Of a stretch of 64,000 nt of DNA, positions 26,834-35,370 are shown piece by piece. Every line of letters begins with the position of its first letter. Within the stretch, counting starts at the first letter, position 1. Location of the stretch: contig CCEZ01000004.1 of NCBI GenBank assembly GCA_000751555.1, positions 1 through 64,000 on the forward strand. Direction: 5' to 3'. The position numbers were made by a program, and so were the translations under genes. This DNA is from Anaerosalibacter massiliensis. Its GTDB lineage: Bacteria; Bacillota; Clostridia; Tissierellales; Sporanaerobacteraceae. Below the pieces are notes generated by a model. That model saw only the letters and a list, made by a program, of their open reading frames with translations. It made no database searches and was not told the origin of the DNA.

Positions 26834-28879
26834 ATGGCTAAAGCCAAAACTATTGTATCATTTTTTATATTTTTATTTGGTTTTCTTATAATAGGTGAAA
26901 GTAATACATTTTATCTAGAAAATTTTCAAGATAGCTATCAACAAGTAGGTTATTATTTAGAAGTTGGAGATTCTGAAGAGAAAATGAGAGATTCTATTAT
27001 TGAGAAATCTAAAGAATTTGATGTACCAATATTTACAATGGTAAAAGAAGACGGAGGTATTTATAATAGAAAGATTATCCTCTATGGAGATAAGACTATT
27101 TGGAGCAAATTAAAGAAAGATTGGGGTATAGTTGAAGGAAATCATCATTCCTTTTTTACTGGGAATACAAATTTTGAATTTAAAGATTTTTCTGATGCAC
27201 CAGTTGCTAAAATCTATGATTACTGGTACTTTGCATCTAAAGAAGAACTAGAACCTATGCTGAGACCAGGAATGGTACGATATTCAGGTAATTTTAGGAA
27301 TATGCCTATAGGAGATATTTCTCAAAGAACAACAGCTGGAATATGGCTGATTATGATTGTATTGCTATTATTGCTAACGTCTTATGATGTGCTATATAGC
27401 AAAAAAGAAAGAGCAATTGAAATAATTTTAGGAAGTGATCCTAAATATTTGTTTATAAAAAAATTAAGGAAAGATATCTATAGTTATACTATAGCTTTAA
27501 TAGCTTCAATTTTAATTTTATTACCCTTTACTAAACCATTGTTTCGTTGGAATATTAGTTTAATAATGTATATATTATTCTCAATTTTAAATGGTATTTT
27601 TTTATTCTTTGGGATGAAAATAAAAAGAGTTAAAATTTCTAAGATGGAAAAATCTACAAATGCTGCTCTTAAAATGAGTTTAATAATAAAAGGGGTTACT
27701 ACTGCCCTTACAGTAATATTTTTATCCACGACCATAGGTCTTGCTATTGAAGGATATAATCTATATAAACAAAGGGATTATTATAATATTCAAGGTAGTT
27801 ATGCTCATGTAAAAATAGAGTATCCATTTGATTATTCAAAAGTAGAACAATTAGATGGATTTTATGAAATCAGTCCATTGACTACAGATGAACAACTCAT
27901 AGACAATTTCATGAGATACAGCTATAGAGAATTAAATTGCAAAATATTATATTATGACGATATGAGTAATATTTATCCATCTTGGGGAGATAGAAAAATT
28001 ATGGCAAACAAAAATGTACTACCTGAATTAAAAGAAAAAATACAAGAAATTAAAAATCTATCTTTTGAGGAAGGTCATTATTTATTTATTCCTAAAGGCT
28101 TAAATAAAGACAAAATAGTAGAGGATTTAACAGATAAAAGCATATTTAGTATACCTGAAGAAACCATTAAAGGTATTGTGACTTATAAAGGGGATGCTTT
28201 TGTAACTGTGGAAGGTAGAAAAGATTTTGAGTATGATTATACCTATGAAATTAAAAATCCTGTAATTATATTAGATAATTATGATTATGGAAGGTTTCCA
28301 TTATATACTGTATCATATGGTCATAAAGAACCAGACATATTTAATGGAATAATAGGTAAAAAAGCTCTTTATTATATGCAATTTGCAAAGTTAATAGATA
28401 ATAAGGACAAGATCTATGAATTCGGGGAGAAGATGTCTTCTGAAATAATTAATCCAAATTTAGTGGAATATACCATTACAAATGTTAGAACATGGTATGA
28501 AGGCTTGTGGGCTTTACAGAATAGAGGACTTTTTATTAGCCTTATTCTTACTATTTTGATTTTACTACTTGAAATTAGTATATCTACTATTACTTTAGTT
28601 ATGGACTATGAAGTAAATGCTAATGAATTGATAATTAGAAAAGTACTGGGATATTCTAAATTTGAACGTCATAGAAAGATGCTTATTATAACCAGTTCTA
28701 TCTGTTTATTTTCTTTAATACTTGCTTTTGTTATTCATTTTAAATTTAACATAGGTATTATATCTTATATGGTTTATGGTAGCATTATAGTTTATGTATT
28801 GGATATATTCATTTTAAGTATCCTGATCCATAAAATTGACAAGGAACAAATTCAAAAAATATTGAAAGGAGGAATTTAG
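26834..28879 (+). CDS. Bacteriocin-associated integral membrane protein (DUF1430-like ABC permease)
   Basis: A 681-residue membrane protein with an N-terminal helix and a large outside domain. A first helix cluster lies near residues 170-260, a second extracytoplasmic domain at about 300-560, and a final FtsX-like group of helices in the last 120 residues (LILTILILLLEISISTITLV). The layout fits the bacteriocin-associated, putative immunity proteins of Gram-positive bacteria, which pair with one ATPase. GGAGGAGG precedes the start. One base separates it from its ATPase gene, and a two-component system follows, so the operon probably responds to a peptide antibiotic. Confidence 0.72.
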   Translation: MAKAKTIVSFFIFLFGFLIIGESNTFYLENFQDSYQQVGYYLEVGDSEEKMRDSIIEKSKEFDVPIFTMVKEDGGIYNRKIILYGDKTIWSKLKKDWGIVEGNHHSFFTGNTNFEFKDFSDAPVAKIYDYWYFASKEELEPMLRPGMVRYSGNFRNMPIGDISQRTTAGIWLIMIVLLLLLTSYDVLYSKKERAIEIILGSDPKYLFIKKLRKDIYSYTIALIASILILLPFTKPLFRWNISLIMYILFSILNGIFLFFGMKIKRVKISKMEKSTNAALKMSLIIKGVTTALTVIFLSTTIGLAIEGYNLYKQRDYYNIQGSYAHVKIEYPFDYSKVEQLDGFYEISPLTTDEQLIDNFMRYSYRELNCKILYYDDMSNIYPSWGDRKIMANKNVLPELKEKIQEIKNLSFEEGHYLFIPKGLNKDKIVEDLTDKSIFSIPEETIKGIVTYKGDAFVTVEGRKDFEYDYTYEIKNPVIILDNYDYGRFPLYTVSYGHKEPDIFNGIIGKKALYYMQFAKLIDNKDKIYEFGEKMSSEIINPNLVEYTITNVRTWYEGLWALQNRGLFISLILTILILLLEISISTITLVMDYEVNANELIIRKVLGYSKFERHRKMLIITSSICLFSLILAFVIHFKFNIGIISYMVYGSIIVYVLDIFILSILIHKIDKEQIQKILKGGI

Positions 28880-28880
28880 T

Positions 28881-29510
28881 GTGAAAAAAGAAATAAATAA
28901 AGGAATATTTATTGAAGGCTTATGTAAATCATTTGGTGATTATGTTCTCTTTGATAATTTTAACTTAAATATAGAATCCAGAGAATTTGTTGTTATTGCA
29001 GGAGAAAGCGGATGCGGTAAAACTACTCTTTTAAATATGATTGGAGGATTAGAAACCATTGATAATGGAAAGGTCTATGTAAATGGGTATGATATTGTTA
29101 ATATGAAAGATTTTAAAAATTATTTTCGTCATGAAGTAGGATTTATTTTTCAAAACTTTGCTCTTGTGGAACAAAAGACTGTAAAAGAAAATCTTGAAAT
29201 GGTTCATCCAAATGGAAAATCAGGACTTTCTGTTAAAGAGGCCTTAAAAATCATAGGAATGGAAAAAGCTATCCATCAAAAAGTTTATACTTTATCAGGT
29301 GGAGAGCAACAGAGGATATCTTTAGCTAGATTGCTAATGAAAGATTGCAATTTAATCCTAGCTGATGAACCAACAGCTTCCTTAGATAGAAGGAATGGAG
29401 AAATAATTATAGATTTTTTGAAGCAAATAAATAAAAATGGTAAAACTGTAATAATGGTCACCCACGACGAAAATCTTATGGAAGAAGGGAATAGGACAAT
29501 ATATCTGTAA
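28881..29510 (+). CDS. ABC transporter ATP-binding protein (bacteriocin export/immunity type)
   Basis: A 209-residue ATPase with Walker A AGESGCGKTTLLN near residue 38, the signature LSGGEQQRISLARLL near 133 and Walker B NLILADEPTASLD near 155. It is of the MacB/LolD-like group. It starts at GTG after AAAGGAGG. It serves the DUF1430-like permease encoded just upstream. Its end overlaps the region containing the ribosome binding site of the response regulator. Confidence 0.85.
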   Translation: MKKEINKGIFIEGLCKSFGDYVLFDNFNLNIESREFVVIAGESGCGKTTLLNMIGGLETIDNGKVYVNGYDIVNMKDFKNYFRHEVGFIFQNFALVEQKTVKENLEMVHPNGKSGLSVKEALKIIGMEKAIHQKVYTLSGGEQQRISLARLLMKDCNLILADEPTASLDRRNGEIIIDFLKQINKNGKTVIMVTHDENLMEEGNRTIYL

Positions 29511-29527
29511 TGGAAAGGAGTAGGAAT

Positions 29528-30202
29528 ATGGCTTATAAAATATTAGTAGTTGATGATGAGATGGAAATAATAAATCTTTTAGTGAGATATCTTGAAAAAA
29601 TAGGATATGAGGTAATATCAGCTATGAACGGTAGTCAGGCAATTAAGCAAATTTCTAAAGCTCCAGATTTAATTTTGTTAGATGTCAATTTACCTGATAT
29701 TGATGGTTTCTCCATATGTGAGAGCATTAGAAACATAGTGAATTGTCCAATTTTATTTTTAACTGCTCGAATCGAAGATGAGGATAAGATAAAAGGATTT
29801 GGAGTTGGCGGGGATGATTATATTTTAAAACCTTTTAGTTTAAAAGAGTTAGGAGCAAGAGTTGCAGCCCATATTCGTAGAGCTCATAGAGCACCAGTAA
29901 ATCCTTCAATTGTATATGATGATGGACTTAGTATAGATTATGGTGGAAAAAAAATATCTTTTAGAGGTAAAGATTTATGTTTTACAGAATATGAGTATAA
30001 AATTACTGAGCTTTTAAGTTTACATTCTGGACAGATTTTTGATAAAGAAAGAATATACGAACTTATTTGGGGGTATGAATCCGAAGGGAATTCTAAGGTA
30101 GTTGTAGAGCATATCCGAAAAATAAGGTTTAAAATAGAAAATGTAGGAGGAAAAGAGCATATTGAAACTATATGGGGGATGGGATATCGATGGAAAAGCT
30201 AA
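29528..30202 (+). CDS. OmpR-family response regulator
   Basis: A 224-residue regulator with a receiver domain (KILVVDDEMEI, LILLDVNLPDIDG, LTARIED, DDYILKPFS) and a C-terminal winged helix ending METIWGMGYRW-like. The ATG at 29528 has AAAGGAG 7 bases upstream; an earlier in-frame ATG at 29510 overlaps the ATPase stop. It is translationally coupled to the following kinase gene and shares an operon with the ABC transporter that it probably controls. Confidence 0.85.
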   Translation: MAYKILVVDDEMEIINLLVRYLEKIGYEVISAMNGSQAIKQISKAPDLILLDVNLPDIDGFSICESIRNIVNCPILFLTARIEDEDKIKGFGVGGDDYILKPFSLKELGARVAAHIRRAHRAPVNPSIVYDDGLSIDYGGKKISFRGKDLCFTEYEYKITELLSLHSGQIFDKERIYELIWGYESEGNSKVVVEHIRKIRFKIENVGGKEHIETIWGMGYRWKS

Positions 30203-31362
30203 AGAATATTAAAGATAAATCTGTTTTTATTCCCTTTGTTGTATTAGTAATTTTTCTTGTAGTTTTTGGGATTATTTTAATTATGTGGATCTACGAGGTA
30301 TTTGATAACTGGAGGACTGATTTACGGCTGGAGTATACTTTCGAGATTCCTGGAATAGAGCTTCCAGATGGCACAATAGTACGGGATACTAGCAATATAT
30401 TACAATTATATTCTAATAAGGATATGGTTAAGAATTGTATTTTCTTCGTAACTCCTTATATAGCAGGAGCTTTATATTTATTGTTTGTTTTTAAATGTCT
30501 TCAATTGCTTTATAACAAATATATCACAGAACCAATAAATCAAATGTTAGATGCAGCAGAGAAAATTAAGCAAAATGACTTAGATTTTTACTTGAAGAGC
30601 ACAGCAAAAAATGAATTTGGTATATTATTGGAAGCCTTCGAAAGGATTCGTCTAGCATTGGTAGAAAACAATAGGAGTACATGGGCAAAAGATGAACAGA
30701 GAAAACTAGTCAATAGGGCTTTTATTCATGATGTAAGAACACCCTTGGCAATTCTCAAAGGAAATGTGGAATACTTTAGTATGGACGAAATAGATCCGAA
30801 GAAATTAGAAATATTGAGTATAATGGAAAAACAAATAGAACGTTTAACAAATTATGTGGAAGAAATGAGTACTTTAAATAAATTAGAAGAAAGACAAGCC
30901 AAAATAGCTAAAGTCAATGTATTGGAGTGGGAACAGGAAGTAAAGAATTTGGCTATGTCAATGATTATAGATAAAAATATTCAATTTAATTCAAAATCTA
31001 CAGTAGACAATGTATATCTTGATAAATATATGATTCAAGAGATTCTAGAAAACATATTATCTAATGCCATACGCTATGCTGAAAATAATATTAATATAGC
31101 TTTAGAGATTAATGATACTTGTTGGTCTATAAGAATTAGTAATGACGGTAAACCTTTTACTGAAGATGAACTTAGATTTGCTAAATTTCTTTTTTATAAA
31201 GAAAAGGCTAATTTTGTGGAAAATGTGGCTTCCTATGACGAGCATACTGGTATTGGCTTATATTTGTCTGAACTATATGTCAAAAAACATGGTGGAAGTC
31301 TAGATTTAGTTAATGCTCCAGATGCTACTGTAATTGTTAAAGGCAAAACTCGAAATATGTAA
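30190..31362 (+). CDS. Sensor histidine kinase
   Basis: A 390-residue membrane kinase with two helices near residues 12-35 and 85-108 and a short outside loop of about 50 residues. A HAMP-like linker (KYITEPINQMLDAAEKI) is followed by the H box FIHDVRTPLAILKG, the N box NILSNAIRYAENN and the G2 box GIGLYLSEL. The short sensor loop is typical of kinases that detect peptide antibiotics together with an ABC transporter. The start at 30190 overlaps the regulator gene; an in-frame ATG at 30172 is possible. Confidence 0.82.
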   Translation: MEKLKNIKDKSVFIPFVVLVIFLVVFGIILIMWIYEVFDNWRTDLRLEYTFEIPGIELPDGTIVRDTSNILQLYSNKDMVKNCIFFVTPYIAGALYLLFVFKCLQLLYNKYITEPINQMLDAAEKIKQNDLDFYLKSTAKNEFGILLEAFERIRLALVENNRSTWAKDEQRKLVNRAFIHDVRTPLAILKGNVEYFSMDEIDPKKLEILSIMEKQIERLTNYVEEMSTLNKLEERQAKIAKVNVLEWEQEVKNLAMSMIIDKNIQFNSKSTVDNVYLDKYMIQEILENILSNAIRYAENNINIALEINDTCWSIRISNDGKPFTEDELRFAKFLFYKEKANFVENVASYDEHTGIGLYLSELYVKKHGGSLDLVNAPDATVIVKGKTRNM

Positions 31363-31399
31363 GGCAAAAGGGTAGATTATTAACTAATTTCCGTACTAT

Positions 31400-31865
31400 A
31401 AAACAGTTAAAAGAAACCCCTCGTGTCAGATTAATGATACAAATATTATATATACTAATAAAATGGAATAAGAAATAGCCTAAGATATCTAAAACAATGG
31501 ATTTATAGTGAATCAAATTGTAGTTTAATCTACTATAAACCATATATGAAAACCCGAAAATAATATAAAAAATGTAAGAAAAAGCCTGATTTTTTTCCGA
31601 CCCAGCTTACAGGGAACGTGTTATAATAATGACACGGGCAGAAAACATAGATAAATTAAGAGCTCTAAAGCTCTATCCTAAAAATGTTTTAATGATTTTA
31701 AAAAGTCATATTAGGTAAGTTAAATTTATGTAATTAATTGATTGTATGTAGAGGGCATATAGGTTATAGTTTTTGTATGGAGCTTATTAAGTAAAAATAA
31801 AAAGATTTATATTTATTGCACAGTTGTAGATAAATGTGAATTAAGGATTAAAATATTTGATAAAT
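31400..31865 (+). repeat. Promoter-leader repeat, copy B (full length)
   Basis: The 5' block TCGTGTCAGATTAATGATAC is at 31421-31440. The long hairpin TTTATAGT/ACTATAAA spans 31502-31539. The extended -10 TGTTATAAT (TATAAT 31622-31627) sits in a CGTG/CACG inverted repeat. The leader hairpin AGAGCT/AGCTCT is at 31659-31674, and the segment ATAGGTTATAGTTTTTGTAT follows near 31759. The conserved tail TTGCACAGTTGTAG ends just before the GNAT gene. No coding sequence is apparent. Confidence 0.78.
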
Positions 31866-31879
31866 AAGGAGTATATATA

Positions 31880-32305
31880 ATGATAAAAGAATTAGATGTA
31901 TCTAAAATAGATAGTGTAATGAAAATTTGGATTGAAGCAAATATTATTGCTCATGATTTTATTTCTGAAGATTATTGGAAGTCAAACTATGATTTTGTAA
32001 AGAAAGTTTTGCCAGAGTCTACTGTCTTTGTTTATGAAGATGATGGTGAAATAAGAGGATTCATAGGGATTATGGAAAAGTCATATATTGCAGGATTATT
32101 TGTTGCTAACCAATATCAGTGTAATGGAATAGGGAGTAGATTAATTGAAAAATGTAAGGAATATTATCCTGTTTTAAAGTTAGATGTTTATGCCAAGAAT
32201 TTAAAAGCGGTAAACTTCTATAAGAAACATGGATTTAAAATAGAACAAGAAAAAGAAAATGATGAAACTAAGGAAATTGAGTATTCAATGATATGGAAGT
32301 TATAA
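31880..32305 (+). CDS. GNAT-family N-acetyltransferase (YjaB-like)
   Basis: A 141-residue acetyltransferase with the acetyl-CoA-binding motif A around IAGLFVANQYQCNGIGSRLI (Q-x-x-G-I-G) and motif B at LDVYAKNLKAVNFYKKHGF. Its size and motifs fit the YjaB/PhnO-like single-domain group, which acetylates small amines, amino acids or drugs. AAGGAG precedes the start. It is a single gene enclosed by repeat copies B and C, the cleanest example of the repeat-gene-repeat arrangement in the window. Confidence 0.82.
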   Translation: MIKELDVSKIDSVMKIWIEANIIAHDFISEDYWKSNYDFVKKVLPESTVFVYEDDGEIRGFIGIMEKSYIAGLFVANQYQCNGIGSRLIEKCKEYYPVLKLDVYAKNLKAVNFYKKHGFKIEQEKENDETKEIEYSMIWKL

Positions 32306-32429
32306 TACAATAAAATTTCATTGTAAAGACACATCATTTATAAACTGAGTCCTGGCTTTAGAAATTATTTGAAGAGTATTTTTACTGATTTATATGATTA
32401 TCACTATAACTAATAGTGTAAAGTTTCAT

Positions 32430-32885
32430 GCAACTAATAATCTTTCTGATTTTAATAAAAGTCTCTTGTGTCAAGTTAATGATAAGAATACCTTTAAATA
32501 GTGAAAGAAAATTTAAAATACAATAAAACATTAGAAACAACGATTTTAGAGAGGATTATTTAATAATTTAATTCTCTCTAAAATATATCTAAAAATATGA
32601 ACATAATCCAAAAAATGCGAATAAAAAGTTGATTCTTCTCCGACCCTGCTTGTGGAAAACGTGCTATTATAATGACACGTGCATGAAATATAGATAAATA
32701 GGGATTCTGAAGCTCTATCCAGAAATATTTTGATGGTTTTAGAAAAAGTTATAAAAGTGATATAATGAAAGTAAATTTTATATAGTTGATAAGTTGAATG
32801 AAGAGACATATAGGCTATAGGTTTTGTATGGAGTTTATTGATTTAAAATAAGTATATTTTATAACAGAAAAATTGCATAAAATGG
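32430..32885 (+). repeat. Promoter-leader repeat, copy C (full length)
   Basis: The 5' block is CTTGTGTCAAGTTAATGATA (32465-32484). The long hairpin TTTTAGAGAG/CTCTCTAAAA spans 32544-32583; its arms differ from copies B and D but still pair. The promoter region CGTGCTATTATAATGACACG (32660-32679) is followed by GAAGCTCTATCC and the segment ATATAGGCTATAGGTTTTG. It directly precedes the VanZ-like gene. The stretch 32306-32430 shows nothing else. Confidence 0.78.
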
Positions 32886-32895
32886 GGGTATGTAA

Positions 32896-34296
32896 TTGAG
32901 GACACATGAAATACTAGGGATAATAAAAAGAAATTTCCATATAGGTTTAATAGGAGTAATAATATTAGGAATATTATGGTCTATAGGTTATTTTTTTATT
33001 TATAAAAGAGTTTTAGGTGGAAAGAAAAGTCCTACTAAAAAACAGATAATCTTAGGGTGTGCATTTACTGGATATATAATCATGGTACTAGGGGTTACAT
33101 TTTTGAATAGAAATTCTAACTTTAAGGGCAATGTAAATTTTCATTTTTTAAGTTCCTATAGGGAAGCGTGGAATACATTTACCCTTAGAAGTTGGCAGTT
33201 TCTCATTTTAAATATATTAATGTTTATGCCTTTAGGGATATTACTTCCCCTTTTACATAATAGATTTCATGAGATTAAATGGACAATGGGTACGGCTTTA
33301 GGCTTTACTTTATTTATTGAATGTTTACAGTTAATAACAGGTTTTGGTATTTTTGAATTAGATGATATTTTTAACAATGTATTGGGAGCATTAATAGGAT
33401 ATGGAATCATAATGACGATATTTACAATATTAGAAGCACCAAAACACAGGTTTTTAAAAATAGTGGGATACTTATCTCCTCTAATACTAACACTAGTTAT
33501 ATTTATGGGGATCTTTAGTTATTATAATTCACAGGAATTTGGGAATCTTCCAGTAGCATATAGCTATAAAATGAATATAAAAAATACTAAAATATCTTTA
33601 GATGTAGAGTTAAATAAAGAAAGAAATCTAGCTACTGTTTATCAGGCTCCTAATTATAATAAAAATTCTGCTGAAGAATTTGTTACTAGCTTTCTTGAAA
33701 ATCGACACATAGACACTAAGAATATAGAAATAAATCCTTATAATAATAGTGCAATCTATTGGATAAGGAGTGAGCCGAGTTATAATATATGGATTGAATA
33801 TCTTGATGGTAGTTATAGATATACAGATTTTTCAAGCTTTGATGAAGGAATAGAACCAATGGATATAGATCAAGATACTTTATTTGAGGAATTATCTGAT
33901 TTTGGAATCCAGATACCAACAAAGGCTGTATTTAATAATAAAGATTTGGGCAGCTATGAATGGGTTGTAGAAAAGGAGATTATAGGAGATTCCATTATGG
34001 AAGGTGTATTAACTTGTAGATACTATAGTGATAATACAATTAAGGAAATTAATAATAATTTAATTACCTATAACAGGGTAAAAGAAGTTCCCATTAAAAG
34101 TGAAACTGAAGCTTTTGAAGAATTAGTAGATGGAAAATTCAAGTTTTTTGATTCAGTTGATAAGATAGAATCTATTAATATAAAGGACGTGGAATTGAAT
34201 TATCATTTAGATTCTAAAGGATACTATCAGCCAGCATATTCTTTTGATTCGGTAATAGATGGCAAAGAATTTAAAATCATTATTCCAGCTCTATAA
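32896..34296 (+). CDS. VanZ-like membrane protein with large C-terminal domain
   Basis: A 466-residue protein. Five hydrophobic segments in the first 215 residues form a VanZ-like domain (NILMFMPLGILLPLL, FTLFIECLQLITGFGIFELDDIFNNVLGALIGYG). About 250 outside residues of mixed, repeat-like character follow. VanZ gives low-level teicoplanin resistance in enterococci, and relatives in Firmicutes are often of unknown role. It starts at TTG after GGGGG. It lies as a single gene between repeat copies C and D. Confidence 0.75.
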   Translation: MRTHEILGIIKRNFHIGLIGVIILGILWSIGYFFIYKRVLGGKKSPTKKQIILGCAFTGYIIMVLGVTFLNRNSNFKGNVNFHFLSSYREAWNTFTLRSWQFLILNILMFMPLGILLPLLHNRFHEIKWTMGTALGFTLFIECLQLITGFGIFELDDIFNNVLGALIGYGIIMTIFTILEAPKHRFLKIVGYLSPLILTLVIFMGIFSYYNSQEFGNLPVAYSYKMNIKNTKISLDVELNKERNLATVYQAPNYNKNSAEEFVTSFLENRHIDTKNIEINPYNNSAIYWIRSEPSYNIWIEYLDGSYRYTDFSSFDEGIEPMDIDQDTLFEELSDFGIQIPTKAVFNNKDLGSYEWVVEKEIIGDSIMEGVLTCRYYSDNTIKEINNNLITYNRVKEVPIKSETEAFEELVDGKFKFFDSVDKIESINIKDVELNYHLDSKGYYQPAYSFDSVIDGKEFKIIIPAL

Positions 34297-34399
34297 TGTT
34301 GGATATTGAAAAACTAAACTAAAGATATTACACATAATTTGAAAGTATATTTAAATAAACTATTTTACCCCAAATTAAGGGTGGGGAATTTTTTAAGAT

Positions 34400-34850
34400 T
34401 CCTATATTCCTCCTGAGGTTAAGAAGAAGCCCACGTGTCAGACTAATGATACAATTATTTTCTACACAAATAAATTATAGTAAGGAACATCACAAGGCAT
34501 TCAAAACAACAGATTTAGAGTGGACTAAGCAATAGCTTAATCCACTCTAAAATATATCTAAAAACATAAAATAACACAAAAAACGTAGGAAAATACCTAC
34601 TTTCCCTCCGACCTTGCTTGCGGGGAACGTGCTATAATAATGACACGTGCAGAAGGTCTTGATAATTTGATGGGTTTGAAGCTCTATCCTAAAAATATAT
34701 GTAATAATTTAAGGAAAATTATATAATGAAAGTAGACTTATATAGATTATAGGTTGCATAGAGAAATTATATAACTAATAGTTTTTGCATCGAGCTTATT
34801 AATTTAAAATTATGAGGCAAAAAAAGTCTATATGATATTAATATGGTGGA
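34400..34850 (+). repeat. Promoter-leader repeat, copy D (full length)
   Basis: The 5' block CACGTGTCAGACTAATGATA is at 34433-34452. The long hairpin TTTAGAGTGGA/TCCACTCTAAA spans 34514-34551. The promoter TGCTATAAT (TATAAT 34633-34638) sits in the CGTG/CACG repeat. GAAGCTCTATCCTAAAAATA is in the leader, then a weaker AT-rich hairpin and GTTTTTGCATCGAG. A terminator-like C/G run (CCCCAAATTAAGGGTGGGG) near 34370 ends the VanZ gene. Confidence 0.78.
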
Positions 34851-35079
34851 GAATATATGCTAATGATAAGTTATATGATTTGTGGGTAATTTATAATAAT
34901 GAAAATGTTTAATTATTAATTTAAGATAAAATTACTAAGGAAGGATTAGACTGTAGGATATCACTAAGCTATGATATAGAATGTCTGGTATATCTAAAAA
35001 TAAACGAATAATAATATTTACTTTAGTTACAATATAGAATATAATACTTATAATAATATAAATGCAAAGAAAAGGAAAG
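34851..35079. other. Non-coding stretch between repeat copy D and the T-box
   Basis: About 230 A/T-rich bases without a convincing frame, promoter or hairpin. They may hold remains of a lost gene, but nothing can be identified. Confidence 0.4.
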
Positions 35080-35339
35080 TAACTTTAAGAATACTTTTAC
35101 AGAGAGTTCCAGTTGGTGAGAAGGAGCAAAGGATATTAAAGTGAAAATGGCCTTGGAGCAGTGCACCGAGATCCTTGGATTTAGGCTGCAATGGGTTCGC
35201 CCATTATAGTGATAAAGTATAATTGCAATTTTGCAACGTACTTGATAAGGCTTATATCGCGAGGTATAAGTAAATTAGGATGGTAACGCGAAGGCTAACT
35301 CTCGTTCTTAAGAATTGTTCTTAGGTCGAGAGTTTTTTT
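35080..35339 (+). ncRNA. T-box leader of the methionyl-tRNA synthetase gene
   Basis: A tRNA-sensing T-box riboswitch. The AGGATGGTAACGCG antiterminator box (variant of the AGGGTGGNACCGCG consensus) is at 35277-35290. An intrinsic terminator follows (AACTCTCG 35297-35304 paired with CGAGAGTT 35327-35334, then T residues). A stem I with a plausible ATG specifier at 35147-35149 fits the downstream Met-tRNA synthetase. Uncharged tRNA-Met would favour readthrough. Confidence 0.85.
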
Positions 35340-35370
35340 ATTTAAATTTTAAAATATTAGGAGGGATAGC

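Noticed and set aside
31418-31650. MITE (miniature inverted-repeat transposon) as explanation of the repeat
   Set aside because: Only 7-9 bases of the possible end repeats match, I see no target-site duplication, and the copies extend 200 bases beyond the inner end and always point at a gene start.
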